A DNA stretch of 64,000 nt from JBKEBQ01 sp047973225 (GCA_047973225.1 JBKEBQ010000040.1:11645-75644), one strand, 5' to 3'. Positions 34,521 to 43,936 are shown, counted from the stretch's first letter. Notes: generated by a model from the letters alone, not told the origin. A program made the numbers and translations.

Positions 34521-35609
34521 ATGGCAAGATTAGGAATATCTGTATATCCAGAACACGCTACACTTGAAGAAAATAAAGAATATATTAAGTTGGCATCAGA
34601 ATATGGTTTCAAGAGAATTTTCACGTGTTTATTAAGTGTTGAGGGAAAAACGAAAGCAGAAATATTAGAAGAGTTCAGAAATATGATTGATTATGCCCAT
34701 GAAGTCGGAATGGAAGTGATTTTAGATGTTGCACCGTTTGTGTTTGATTTTTTGGGTGTTAGTTATGATGATTTGTCGTTTTTTAAGGCAATGCATGCCG
34801 ATGGTATTCGTTTGGATGAAGGTTTTAATGGTTCTAAAGAGAGTTTGATGACCTACAATAAGCAAGATTTAAAGATAGAAATTAATGCAAGTTTTGGAAA
34901 TGGGTATATTGATAACATTGTTTCGCACTATCCAAACAAAGAAAATATGATTACTTGTCATAATTTTTATCCACAAAAATATACGGGATTGAGTGAGAAA
35001 CATTTTCATTTGTGTAATGATAAGATTCGCAAGCATGGATTAAAAATTGCAGCTTTTGTTTCTAGCCAAGCTTCAAACACCTATGGTCCTTGGCCAGTAA
35101 ATGAAGGTTTATGTACTTTGGAAATGCATCGTGAATTGCCAATTGATGTGCAAATGCGTCATTTATGTGCAAGCCAAAATATTGATGATGTAATTATTGG
35201 AAATGCATTTGCATCAAAACAAGAATTGGAAATTTGTTCAAAAATAAATCCTAATATATTGACATTTAAGATAGAATTAGAAAAAACATTGCACCCAACA
35301 GAAATGAAAGTCATCTATGAACACGATCATTATGTGCGTGGTGATATGAGTGAATATATGGCGCGTTCTACCTTTCCTAGAGTTACTTTTGCTAAGGAGA
35401 GTGTTCCTGCTGCAAATACAAGAGATATGAAGCGAGGCGATGTTATTGTTGTAAATGATGAATATTCGCGTTATAAAGGTGAATTACACATTGTTTTAAA
35501 AGATATGCCAAATGATGGCAGGAAGAATGTTGTTGGTCATATACCAGAAAATGAAATCATGCTTCTTGACTATATTGAACCATGGAGACCCTTTGTTTTT
35601 ATGAAATAA
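34521..35609 (+). CDS. mupG: MupG family 6-phospho-N-acetylmuramidase (DUF871)
   Basis: A 362-residue TIM-barrel protein with the MupG/DUF871 pattern: N-terminal RLGISVYPEHATLEENKEYI, ADGIRLDEGFNG, EINASFGN and CHNFYPQKYTGLS in the barrel, and a beta-rich C-terminal domain from about residue 245 ending GHIPENEIMLLDYIEPWRPF. In S. aureus MupG hydrolyses MurNAc-6-phosphate-GlcNAc in the cytosol during peptidoglycan recycling. Its place after a complete PTS suggests the imported sugar is a muropeptide-derived disaccharide. AAAAGGAG precedes the ATG. Confidence 0.88.
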   Translation: MARLGISVYPEHATLEENKEYIKLASEYGFKRIFTCLLSVEGKTKAEILEEFRNMIDYAHEVGMEVILDVAPFVFDFLGVSYDDLSFFKAMHADGIRLDEGFNGSKESLMTYNKQDLKIEINASFGNGYIDNIVSHYPNKENMITCHNFYPQKYTGLSEKHFHLCNDKIRKHGLKIAAFVSSQASNTYGPWPVNEGLCTLEMHRELPIDVQMRHLCASQNIDDVIIGNAFASKQELEICSKINPNILTFKIELEKTLHPTEMKVIYEHDHYVRGDMSEYMARSTFPRVTFAKESVPAANTRDMKRGDVIVVNDEYSRYKGELHIVLKDMPNDGRKNVVGHIPENEIMLLDYIEPWRPFVFMK

Positions 35610-35615
35610 ATAATC

Positions 35616-35644
35616 TTGTTTTTAAGAGCTAATCACCCTATAAT
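35616..35644 (+). promoter_or_regulatory. promoter of the GntR-type regulator
   Basis: TTGTTT (35616-35621), 17 nt, TATAAT (35639-35644). This gives the regulator its own transcript. Confidence 0.75.
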
Positions 35645-35675
35645 AAGGATATAAAATTTTGAGAGGGGGATGTTT

Positions 35676-36347
35676 GTGAGTGTTCCAATATACAGGAAAA
35701 TCAAGAATGCTTTAATTGAAAAAATTAGTACTTTATCACCAAATGATCCTGTCGAAAGCGAGCGTATTTTAGCATTTGAATATAAAGCCAGTCGCATGAC
35801 GGTACGTAAGGCGATTGATGAACTTGTGGATGAAGGTTATTTGTATCGTGATGCTAACCGAGGAACCTTTGTTTCCGATGCTGTCTTGCATAAAAAAAAT
35901 ACAACCATCAAGAATGAACAGGAGCTTGGAAATGTTGATTATAAGATTATTTATTTTGACGTTAAAGCAACTTCACCAGAAGATGTACAAGAATATTTAT
36001 ATCTTAGAGCTGAAGATGCAATTGTTCGTATGGTACGCTTATTATTGGTAGATGCAAAACCTTTGGCAATTGAAGAAATCTATATTAAACGTTTGAATTT
36101 AAGCGATGAAGAACTTGGAAATATGCCGAAATGGCGAGATTTCAATGCCTTTATTGCCCAAGGAAGTATCACCCAAAGGTTTGTTCCAACCCTTGTTCCC
36201 ATGCGATATGCGCATTTTTTGGGGATGAAAATTAACGAACCAATTATATTAATTGAAAATTTTATAAATTCAAAAAATGGGCAGCCTTTGATTTATATGA
36301 GAACCTACAACAATCCTAAAGAACGTGTAATTGAAATCACTTCTTAA
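35676..36347 (+). CDS. GntR/HutC family transcriptional regulator
   Basis: A 223-residue regulator with an N-terminal winged helix (SERILAFEYKASRMTVRKAIDELVDEGYLYRDANRGTFV) and a C-terminal UTRA effector domain. It probably senses a phosphosugar and controls the PTS-mupG operon through the palindrome at 31602-31613. I chose the GTG at 35676: GAGAGGGGG ends at 35669, so the ATG at 35670 would have no spacing. Own promoter upstream, terminator downstream. Confidence 0.88.
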   Translation: MSVPIYRKIKNALIEKISTLSPNDPVESERILAFEYKASRMTVRKAIDELVDEGYLYRDANRGTFVSDAVLHKKNTTIKNEQELGNVDYKIIYFDVKATSPEDVQEYLYLRAEDAIVRMVRLLLVDAKPLAIEEIYIKRLNLSDEELGNMPKWRDFNAFIAQGSITQRFVPTLVPMRYAHFLGMKINEPIILIENFINSKNGQPLIYMRTYNNPKERVIEITS

Positions 36348-36426
36348 GCTTAGTACGGAAAAAAATGTGCTGTATTGTTTTATTTATTAGAATGAATGCT
36401 ATATATACTTACACATTATGAGGCAG

Positions 36427-36456
36427 CGTTGTTTGCGAAAAACAACGTTGTTTTTT
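36427..36456 (+). terminator. intrinsic terminator after the regulator
   Basis: CGTTGTTT (36427-36434) pairs with AAACAACG (36440-36447), 5-nt loop, T-rich end. Confidence 0.82.
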
Positions 36457-36460
36457 AATT

Positions 36461-36492
36461 CAAAAAAAAGTGTGGTGAGCTTTCACTCACCA
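36461..36492 (-). terminator. intrinsic terminator of ponA
   Basis: On the minus strand TGGTGAG pairs with CTCACCA and is followed by a run of eight Ts (A-run at 36462-36469 on the plus strand). Confidence 0.82.
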
Positions 36493-36514
36493 ACACCATA
36501 ATTGTAAAATCTAT

Positions 36515-39274
36515 TTATTTTCCAATATAAATCGTATATGTTTCATCACTGGAAACAATGGCTCCCACAAAAATTTCACTTAAAGGATCCAATTGTCCTG
36601 AAGCAACAGAGGGGTCATTACTTGCTTTGATAACATAATGTACGTTTGGATATTTTTCGTACATATAGGCCACGATATTTGTACGCGTGGTATTAAAAGA
36701 GGTGGAACTACTATAAGTATTGGCGAAATTCGCGTCAATTTCAATGTCACCTTGGACATCGTTAACGACGATTTCACTAGAACAAACCTCACTACTTTTT
36801 ACATCTGCTTTTGCATATTTATAAAGACCACACACTTGCACACGATCACCATTTTTTAAGTCGCTATAGACAGAGCTACCCTTGTTTTTAGTACCACTTA
36901 TTTCATCGACGATGCGACCGTTGACTTTAACGGATATACTGTATTGAATGGCACCGAAAAGACGGGAAGGATCGAAAATTTTATCAAATGTATGACTTTT
37001 GCCATTGGCACTTAGGGTTTTCTTTCCTGTGCTTTCCTTTAACTTATCCGCATCTGGATAAGCTGTTAAATTATAGCTGATTTTCTTACCTGTAGAAGAA
37101 ATACTAATTGCAGTTGGGTTTTCTAATGGTTCCGGTGCTAGTGTATCTAGTTTGCCTGCATATTTTTTGAGAATGAGGGCAGATACCATTAGATCACTAT
37201 CCGATTCTGCGCTGGCATAAGGATAATAGCCTTTAATGTGGGAAATACTTGCTACATCTGCTGGTTGTTGGATGGTAGCGGCATTGGCTCCATTTTCACT
37301 AAGGTGATCCAGCATTTTACGCACCAAATTACCTTCCACATTCCAGTTGAGTAAGCCATACTCATCAATATAATTTTTTTCGCCGACTTTTGCGGCATCA
37401 TACCCTGACCAAGCTGAAACCGTAAATTGATTTGTATAACCTACCATCCATTTATCTTTGGCAGAACCTACAGGATAACCATAGTTTTCTGCTTCCTCTT
37501 CATAACTAGAGGTTCCGGTTTTCCCATACACAGGATAGCCACAATTAGAAAGCACGCTTATATTCCCCCAATTGGAAGCAGCAACTTTATTTAACATATG
37601 GCTCATTAAGTAAGCACTACCCGAAGAAAAAATATTTTGTTTTTCATTGTTGGCTTCATAGTCATCAATATCTTGGTTTTGAAATTTTATCGATTGTACA
37701 CAATAGGGTTCAATATAGTCACCACTGTTAGCAAAGACACTAAACGCACCAGATAGTGACACAGGTGTTCCTGTCAGTGCACCACCACCAACGGAAATAG
37801 AAGCATTGATATTGTCTAAGCTTAGATCCTTAAAGCCTACCTGGTTTAATGTTTCTACCATTTTGTCCTCACCAATTTTACCAATTACAGATTGATAAGT
37901 AGTATATGCTGGAACATTATAAGAGTAGGATAAGGCATCTTTAAAACTCAGTTCACCATGCCATTGTCGATCTGCATTGTACATAACATCATCACCATAG
38001 GCAACAGGTCCATCTTCAAAGGTTTGTTCTGTTGAATAGCCCAGGTATTCAAAGGCAGGGGCATAATCAACAATCGGTTTTGCGGTAGATCCAATTTGGT
38101 GCGTATCTTTGTATGCACGATTGCGCTCACCGTTATAATTACGACCGCCACCAACTGCTAAGATTTCACCTGTTTGATTATTTTGGGCACTCACACCAGA
38201 TTGATAACGTTCATTGGGATACCAAATACTATCTTGTACTTCTTCAATATAGGCCTGTGCATCAGCATCCATAGTGGTTGTAATTACCATGGACACAAGA
38301 TAGGGATCATATCCAGTTTTTTCTCTTACCTCTTCAATTGCCATATCGAGAAAAGCTTTATTTTTTTCGGTTTCACTAGAAGTTGGACTATGCAACTGAA
38401 ATGCAAGTTCCGTCGTTTTTGCTAAATCGTATTCACTTTGTGTAATGTATCCATGGTTTAACATTTGATATAGCGTGGTATTACGGCGTTTCATAGCACT
38501 TTCATAGTGATCAAAATAAGTTCCATCTGCCAAAGTTTCAACGCCATAATAAGGGTTGTTTGTAGAGGGCGCATTCACAACACCCGCAAGAAAGGCAGCT
38601 TCTCCTATATTTAAATTTTCTACATTTTTACCAAAGTAATATTGCGCACCTTTTTGAATACCACGTGCGGGTCCACCAAAGTTTACCAAGTTTACATAGG
38701 TTGTAAAGATTTCTTCTTTGGATAATGAATCTTCAATATCCATAGATTCGAAAATTTCAAATATTTTTTGTTCGAGCTTTTCACTCATAGATTCTTGTTT
38801 AATGACACCATCTTGATTTGTATTAACATCAATTAATTGCATGGTAAGGGTCGATCCTCCTTGCATATTACTGGTTGTTACGGTATTGAATCCAGCCTTT
38901 ATAAAACGAGGTAAATCGAAACCATTATGCTTAAAGAAACGGGAATCTTCAATCGCTAAAAAAGCATCGACAACCGATTGAGGAAGTTGATCAAAGTCAA
39001 CATTTTCACGAACACCACCTGCTTTTCCTGATAACGTATCTACGAGTTTGCCATCCCGGTCTAAAATCATGGTGGAGTTGGATGCGGTTAGTTCGCTTAA
39101 TTGACTCGGTTTTGCCAAGACATTTTGAATCAATACAAAGGAAACACTAGTTCCAATTAAGATGCCAGATAGAAGTAAGATACAAAAAGAATTTATCATT
39201 CTTCTAGAGGTAACTGTTTTTTTATTGCTTGTTTTCTTGTTATTTGTTTGCTTCTGGTTTGTTTTTAATTTCAT
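36515..39274 (-). CDS. ponA: class A penicillin-binding protein 1A
   Basis: A 919-residue bifunctional peptidoglycan synthase. One TM near residues 26-48, a GT51 transglycosylase (EDSRFFKHNGFD and QGGSTLTMQL), and a transpeptidase with GSTAKP (Ser nucleophile), SYN and KTG. The C-terminal ~150 residues form extra beta-rich domains. The frame extends five codons upstream, but GAGGAGG fits ATG 39274. It overlaps recU by 35 nt, the standard recU-ponA pair of Firmicutes. Confidence 0.94.
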   Translation of the reverse strand: MKLKTNQKQTNNKKTSNKKTVTSRRMINSFCILLLSGILIGTSVSFVLIQNVLAKPSQLSELTASNSTMILDRDGKLVDTLSGKAGGVRENVDFDQLPQSVVDAFLAIEDSRFFKHNGFDLPRFIKAGFNTVTTSNMQGGSTLTMQLIDVNTNQDGVIKQESMSEKLEQKIFEIFESMDIEDSLSKEEIFTTYVNLVNFGGPARGIQKGAQYYFGKNVENLNIGEAAFLAGVVNAPSTNNPYYGVETLADGTYFDHYESAMKRRNTTLYQMLNHGYITQSEYDLAKTTELAFQLHSPTSSETEKNKAFLDMAIEEVREKTGYDPYLVSMVITTTMDADAQAYIEEVQDSIWYPNERYQSGVSAQNNQTGEILAVGGGRNYNGERNRAYKDTHQIGSTAKPIVDYAPAFEYLGYSTEQTFEDGPVAYGDDVMYNADRQWHGELSFKDALSYSYNVPAYTTYQSVIGKIGEDKMVETLNQVGFKDLSLDNINASISVGGGALTGTPVSLSGAFSVFANSGDYIEPYCVQSIKFQNQDIDDYEANNEKQNIFSSGSAYLMSHMLNKVAASNWGNISVLSNCGYPVYGKTGTSSYEEEAENYGYPVGSAKDKWMVGYTNQFTVSAWSGYDAAKVGEKNYIDEYGLLNWNVEGNLVRKMLDHLSENGANAATIQQPADVASISHIKGYYPYASAESDSDLMVSALILKKYAGKLDTLAPEPLENPTAISISSTGKKISYNLTAYPDADKLKESTGKKTLSANGKSHTFDKIFDPSRLFGAIQYSISVKVNGRIVDEISGTKNKGSSVYSDLKNGDRVQVCGLYKYAKADVKSSEVCSSEIVVNDVQGDIEIDANFANTYSSSTSFNTTRTNIVAYMYEKYPNVHYVIKASNDPSVASGQLDPLSEIFVGAIVSSDETYTIYIGK

Positions 39275-39848
39275 GAGCGTCCTCCTCAAAGTATAAAGCG
39301 TCTACGCTATCTAAATATTTCAATCGTGGTGTATAAGCTTCTTCAACCAAATTACCATATTGTTTTATATCTTGATAAGAGATGGATTTCCTATCAGCTT
39401 TCACATAGGCTTCAATGATAATGCTAGCGTCAACAACATACGTTTCACTATATGCGCAAAAGCGAATAATGAGAAAGGCAATGCCTTGATGCTCTTGAAC
39501 ACTTTTTAAATGTTCAATTTGATGCGCATGGATGTTTTTAAAAGAAAAAGCCGTTTTTGATTTTGTTTCCTTTGCTTCAAAATCAATATAACGACCACGA
39601 TATAGACCGTTATAATCCGTAGTACTAGGTGTTTGATAATATGCTTCCACAATTTTAGATGCCTGTCGCTTGGGATATTCCACCCGTACGATTTGTACAG
39701 GAGTGGGTTTTTTATAGATAAGAGCACGATCAACACTTAAGTAATATGTGTTAGAGTCATTGATATCCTTTTCTAAGCGCATACCTCTTTGATTAAAAGT
39801 AGAAGTTGCTTGTTTATGTAAGCATTTTTTTGTTGGATAATTGATCAT
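39240..39848 (-). CDS. recU: Holliday junction resolvase RecU
   Basis: A 202-residue RecU. YRGRYIDFEAKET contains the metal-binding D-x-E-x-K, and the N-terminus RGMRLEKDINDSN is the family start block. It cuts four-way junctions during recombination and chromosome segregation. The C-terminal 11 codons overlap ponA. AGGTG precedes the ATG. Confidence 0.93.
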   Translation of the reverse strand: MINYPTKKCLHKQATSTFNQRGMRLEKDINDSNTYYLSVDRALIYKKPTPVQIVRVEYPKRQASKIVEAYYQTPSTTDYNGLYRGRYIDFEAKETKSKTAFSFKNIHAHQIEHLKSVQEHQGIAFLIIRFCAYSETYVVDASIIIEAYVKADRKSISYQDIKQYGNLVEEAYTPRLKYLDSVDALYFEEDAHEIKNKPEANK

Positions 39849-39958
39849 ATTTTCACCTAGTCCATATTATACACCAAAAGGACTTCCTTTTTCCATTAAA
39901 ATGTAAGATTGACTTGCTTTTTTTGAAAATATTTGCGACACTATCAATGGTGATTGAA

Positions 39959-40270
39959 ATGGAAAAATGCAACTTAGATATAGAAAAAATCTTACAGAAA
40001 CAATTCCACATTGATTTAAAGGGATATGCTATGAGTGATGTGGATACATTTTTAGATTTAATTATTCAAGATTATGAAACCTTTACACAGAATATTAATG
40101 AGTTGGGTGTGCATCTTCAAAACTATGAAAATGAAAATCGTAGATTGAAAAATAAAATTCAAGAGTTGAATAATGCCCTACGACTGCAAGATAGTATAGA
40201 ACCGGTGGTAGAACAAGTTGATATTTTAAAAAGAATCACAAATTTGGAAAATACTGTATTTAAAAAATAG
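39959..40270 (+). CDS. gpsB: cell-cycle protein GpsB (DivIVA-like)
   Basis: A 103-residue coiled-coil protein. LQKQFHIDLKGYAMSDVDTFLDLIIQDYETF is the DivIVA/GpsB membrane-binding head, followed by a heptad coil (about 45-75) and a short C-terminal trimerising helix. GpsB links penicillin-binding proteins to the division and elongation machinery, consistent with the nearby ponA. The frame opens at a TTG (39914); ATG 39959 matches the family start. Its stop codon lies inside the 5' strand of rnpB. Confidence 0.88.
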   Translation: MEKCNLDIEKILQKQFHIDLKGYAMSDVDTFLDLIIQDYETFTQNINELGVHLQNYENENRRLKNKIQELNNALRLQDSIEPVVEQVDILKRITNLENTVFKK

Positions 40271-40620
40271 TACTAGATAATCGCTGACAATGTATATTGT
40301 TAGAGGAAAGTCCATGCTCGCACAATCTGTGATGATTGTAGTGTTTATGCTAGATGAAGTCATAAGTCTAGGTAGTGAAAACTAACGGCTGAACAATACC
40401 TAAGGGAAACTAGGGTAGCGTTCTTTAAAAGTGCCACAGAGACGAATTTTTATAGAAATGTAAAAGGTGGAACGGGTAAACCCCATAAGCGAGAAACCCA
40501 AATTTTGGTAGGGGAGTCTTCACAAGCGAAGCGAAGTGCGTGAAGGACAGTGTAAACTGTAGATAAATGATTATCCCTTTATGGAATATAAAGGACAGAA
40601 CATGGCTTATAAGTACTATT
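40266..40620 (+). ncRNA. rnpB: RNase P RNA (probably type B)
   Basis: The catalytic RNA of RNase P. The universal 5' block GAGGAAAGTCCATGCTCGC (40312-40330) and the 3' block ACAGAA...GGCTTAT (about 40595-40610) are both present. AATAGTACT (40266-40274) pairs with AGTACTATT (40612-40620) as stem P1. Position right after gpsB matches B. subtilis. The canonical GGGCTC in the first block reads ATGCTC here. Confidence 0.93.
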
Positions 40621-40633
40621 AAATTGTAAGAAT

Positions 40634-40661
40634 AAAAAAAGAAACATTTGTTTCATTTTTT
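40634..40661 (+). terminator. intrinsic terminator of rnpB
   Basis: A-run, then GAAAC (40641-40645), loop ATTT, GTTTC, then a T-run. Confidence 0.7.
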
Positions 40662-40711
40662 GTGTATATTGGGGTACAATAGATACGATATACGAAAAAA
40701 AGGAGGACATC

Positions 40712-41692
40712 ATGGAAGAAATCGGAAAAAAATTAAAACAGAAGCGAGAAATGCTTGGATATTCTTGCAAAGATGTTGCCAATGCTACCAAAATGCCAAT
40801 TGATAACATTCGCGCTATTGAGCAAGGCGATATACATTTTTTCAAAGATGATATTACCTACTTAAAATTTTATATAAGAGGATATTGTAAATTTTTGGGA
40901 ATCGATTTTGATGAAGTTTCGCCACTGTATGATGAGGCGTTATTATCCTTTACAACGACATTATCGATAAAAGAAACACAAGAACATGAACAAATTGAAA
41001 AGCGTGTCAGCTTAAAACAACAACAAATTCATGATCAGCCCAAAGATGTGCCTACAAAAGAGAAACGCGATATCAAATCTATTCGTCAGAATGTAAAACA
41101 GGGTGGATCTCGTTTTCGTAAAACGAAATTTGATTTTTCATTGGTATCACTACTTACGATTGTAGCTGTTATTATTTCTTTGGTGGTGGTGGTTTTCGTA
41201 CGTGGTGTCTTTTTCGTGGATAAAGATAACAAAACAAAGGAGGATAAACAAACGGAGGTAAGCAAGAAGCCTACACCGGAGACAAAAAGCAAAACAGAAA
41301 GTAAAGAAGAAAGTGAAACAACAAAGAAAAGTGAAGTGAGTAAAAAGTTGAGTGTAAAAGCTTCTACACCTATGGACTATACAGTGAGTGGACTAAAGGC
41401 AAATGAGTCTTTAAAAATTGAAGTTGTATTCACTAATAAATGTTGGTTTATGGGACAATCCAAAGGCGTTGTACTCAAAGGTTTTGAAAGCAAAGTATAT
41501 GAAGCCACCACAGCAGTTTATGAAGGTAAGGTTCTTGCAGGACAACAGCCACTGGTGTTTCAATTTGGAAATTACATACCAGGTCAACAAAAAGTAATTA
41601 TTAATGGCGAAGAAATTAGCTTGTCTAGTGAATTGGGGAAAACGACAAATGTTGTCAATTTTAATATTACCTTAGTCGGTGCAGAATCGTGA
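40712..41692 (+). CDS. rodZ: RodZ-like cell shape protein
   Basis: A 326-residue RodZ/YmfM protein with an N-terminal Cro-like helix-turn-helix (1 to about 75; IGKKLKQKREMLGYS), one TM (about 147-172), a Lys/Glu/Ser linker and a C-terminal DUF4115 domain outside. RodZ connects MreB to the wall-synthesis complex. AAGGAGG at the start. Followed by pgsA, as in B. subtilis (ymfM-pgsA-cinA-recA). Confidence 0.9.
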   Translation: MEEIGKKLKQKREMLGYSCKDVANATKMPIDNIRAIEQGDIHFFKDDITYLKFYIRGYCKFLGIDFDEVSPLYDEALLSFTTTLSIKETQEHEQIEKRVSLKQQQIHDQPKDVPTKEKRDIKSIRQNVKQGGSRFRKTKFDFSLVSLLTIVAVIISLVVVVFVRGVFFVDKDNKTKEDKQTEVSKKPTPETKSKTESKEESETTKKSEVSKKLSVKASTPMDYTVSGLKANESLKIEVVFTNKCWFMGQSKGVVLKGFESKVYEATTAVYEGKVLAGQQPLVFQFGNYIPGQQKVIINGEEISLSSELGKTTNVVNFNITLVGAES

Positions 41693-42282
41693 ATCTACCG
41701 AATAAAATATCTCTTTTCCGAATTTGTTTGATACCGGTTTTCATTTTTTTGTATGTATTTCCATTTTCAAATTATGGGGTTTCTTTAGGGAGCTTTGAAA
41801 TCATGGATACTTCTATTTCAATGCGCTTTATATATTGTTTACTTGTTTTTTGTATTGCATCATTTACAGATTTTTTAGATGGAGCGATTGCTAGAAAATA
41901 TAATTTGATTACAACTTTTGGAAAATTTCTTGATCCAATTGCCGATAAACTCTTAGTCAATTCTGCGTTTATTTTACTGGCATTTGATCATACCATTCCC
42001 GTTGTTTTCGTGATTGTGATGATTGCACGAGATACCATTGTGGATGCAATGCGCATGATGTGTGCAAATAAGGGAGTGGTCGTAGCTGCAAGGATGTCAG
42101 GTAAAGCAAAAACAGTGTTGCAGATGTCTACAGTTATCTTTGCTTTGTTGCATGAGGTGGATGTTCGCATCGTAGGCATGCAATTGTATATGATTTTATT
42201 ATGGTTAGCGATGTTTGCATCGGTATATAGTGGAATTTCATATTTCCAACAAATGAAAACATATGTTATGGAGAGTAAGTAA
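41689..42282 (+). CDS. pgsA: CDP-diacylglycerol-glycerol-3-phosphate phosphatidyltransferase
   Basis: A 197-residue membrane enzyme making phosphatidylglycerophosphate. DFLDGAIARKYNLITTFGKFLDPIADK is the CDP-alcohol phosphatidyltransferase motif (D-x2-D-G-x2-A-R-x8-G-x3-D-x3-D), complete here. About five TM segments. Starts with GTG overlapping the rodZ stop (GTGA). Confidence 0.94.
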   Translation: MNLPNKISLFRICLIPVFIFLYVFPFSNYGVSLGSFEIMDTSISMRFIYCLLVFCIASFTDFLDGAIARKYNLITTFGKFLDPIADKLLVNSAFILLAFDHTIPVVFVIVMIARDTIVDAMRMMCANKGVVVAARMSGKAKTVLQMSTVIFALLHEVDVRIVGMQLYMILLWLAMFASVYSGISYFQQMKTYVMESK

Positions 42283-42740
42283 TGCAACAATTGGTTTCTT
42301 TACTATATAAAAAAGGACTATGTATTGCTAGCATTGAAAGTTTAACAGCAGGCTTGTTTGCAGCGAAAATAGCAGAAGTAGAAAATGCATCTAGGATCTT
42401 GAAAGGTGCCCTGGTTACATATCAGACGCAAGCAAAAATAGAAACGCTAAAAATTCCATCTTCTTTTTTTGAAAACAATGCGGTGATTTCAAGAGCTTGT
42501 GTGGAACAGATGGTAAGGTATGGCATGCAAATGTTTCATTGTGATGTTGTTGTAGCTTGTAGTGGAAATGCGGGACCTGGCGCACTGGATAATGAACCAG
42601 TAGGAAAAGTTTTTATGGCAATTCTATATCAAGGCAATACGACATGCTTTGAAAAGCTTTTTCAAGGTAATCGTAATCAAATACGTGAACAGGTTTGTAC
42701 GTTTTTAGCAAAGCAAGTATGCGATATTGTAAATTGTTGA
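42282..42740 (+). CDS. pncC: CinA C-terminal-type nicotinamide-nucleotide amidohydrolase
   Basis: A 152-residue stand-alone CinA C-terminal domain (PncC), which deamidates NMN. IASIESLTAGLFAAKIAEVENAS and VACSGNAGPGALDNEPVGKVFMAI are the family blocks. In B. subtilis this domain is fused to CinA-N ahead of recA; here only the C-terminal half is present. ATG overlaps the pgsA stop. Confidence 0.9.
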   Translation: MQQLVSLLYKKGLCIASIESLTAGLFAAKIAEVENASRILKGALVTYQTQAKIETLKIPSSFFENNAVISRACVEQMVRYGMQMFHCDVVVACSGNAGPGALDNEPVGKVFMAILYQGNTTCFEKLFQGNRNQIREQVCTFLAKQVCDIVNC

Positions 42741-42795
42741 TGTTTGCGTTAGGAGTGTAGTAAAATGAAGTGAATGAAAGATTGAGGAGATTATG

Positions 42796-43818
42796 ATGGC
42801 AGATAAAGAAAACACAAAAAAGGATGCGTTATTAGAGGGTGCGTTGAACGCTATTGAAAAACAATTTGGCAAAGGGGCAATCATGAAACTTGGTGATCGT
42901 GCAAATGTTGATATTGATGCAATATCATCAGGAAGTATCAAATTGGATGATGCGTTAGGAATAGGAGGGTATCCACGCGGAAGAATTATTGAAATTTATG
43001 GACCAGAAGCAGGTGGGAAAACAACCCTTGCATTGCATGCCATTGCAGAAGTACAAAAAACGGGTGGAAGAGCAGCGTTTATAGATGCTGAAAATGCGAT
43101 TGATCCTATGTATGCTAAAAACCTAGGAGTTAATATTGAAGAGTTGGTTTTATCACAACCAGATTCAGGAGAACAAGCACTGGAAATCACAGAAATGTTG
43201 ATTCGTAGTGGGGCGATTGATTTGATTGTTGTGGATTCAGTTGCAGCGCTTGTTCCACAAGCAGAATTGGATGGAGAGATGGGTGATTCACAAGTTGGAT
43301 TACAGGCTCGTTTGATGTCGAAAGCAATGCGAAAATTGTCAGGTGTCATGAATAAGAGCGAATGTACAGCCATCTTTATCAATCAATTGCGAGAAAAGGT
43401 TGGAATTATGTTTGGAAATCCAGAAACTACGCCTGGAGGACGTGCTTTAAAGTTTTATTCGTCAGTGCGCTTAGACATTCGACGCAGTGAGGCTATCAAA
43501 GTCGGTACGGATATTGTTGGGAATAAAGTAAATGTAAAAGTTGTAAAAAATAAGGTTGCACCACCGTTTAAGGTTGCAGCTGTTGAAATTATGTATGGAG
43601 AAGGAATTTCTTATGTCGCAGAAGTAGTTGATTTATGTGTGGATCATGACATCATTCAAAAGAGTGGTTCTTGGTTTTCTTATAATGGGGATAAGATAGG
43701 GCAAGGAAAAGAAAATGTAAAACAATACCTTAAAGATCATGCAGATTTTCTTAATGAAATCGCGACGAAATTAAAAGAGAAAATGCATCCCCAAAAAGAA
43801 GAAAGCAAAGAAAAATAA
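42796..43818 (+). CDS. recA: recombinase RecA
   Basis: A 340-residue RecA, the ATP-dependent strand-exchange protein and SOS co-protease. Walker A reads GPEAGGKTT (about 69-77) instead of the common GPESSGKTT; the key Gly, Lys and Thr remain. DAENAIDP replaces the usual DAEHALDP. Loop regions, LISQ-like VLSQPDSGEQALEI and the C-terminus are normal. GAGGAG at 42784-42789 fits ATG 42796. I see no LexA-type box upstream. Terminator at 43873. Confidence 0.97.
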   Translation: MADKENTKKDALLEGALNAIEKQFGKGAIMKLGDRANVDIDAISSGSIKLDDALGIGGYPRGRIIEIYGPEAGGKTTLALHAIAEVQKTGGRAAFIDAENAIDPMYAKNLGVNIEELVLSQPDSGEQALEITEMLIRSGAIDLIVVDSVAALVPQAELDGEMGDSQVGLQARLMSKAMRKLSGVMNKSECTAIFINQLREKVGIMFGNPETTPGGRALKFYSSVRLDIRRSEAIKVGTDIVGNKVNVKVVKNKVAPPFKVAAVEIMYGEGISYVAEVVDLCVDHDIIQKSGSWFSYNGDKIGQGKENVKQYLKDHADFLNEIATKLKEKMHPQKEESKEK

Positions 43819-43872
43819 AAACATTTACCAAAGTAGTACTTAATAGTAGAGTAAATTCTTTTTTATTTGACG

Positions 43873-43909
43873 AAAGTTTAGAAATCATTCATGATTTCTA
43901 AACTTTTTA
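43873..43909 (+). terminator. intrinsic terminator after recA
   Basis: A perfect 14-16-bp stem (43873-43888 with 43891-43906) followed by Ts. Confidence 0.9.
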
Positions 43910-43936
43910 TATGGCTGACAACTATTTAGATTGCAA

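Noticed and set aside
42690..42795. LexA/SOS box upstream of recA
   Set aside because: Only a half-match (GAAC...TTGT, inside pncC) is present; the second GTTC half is missing.
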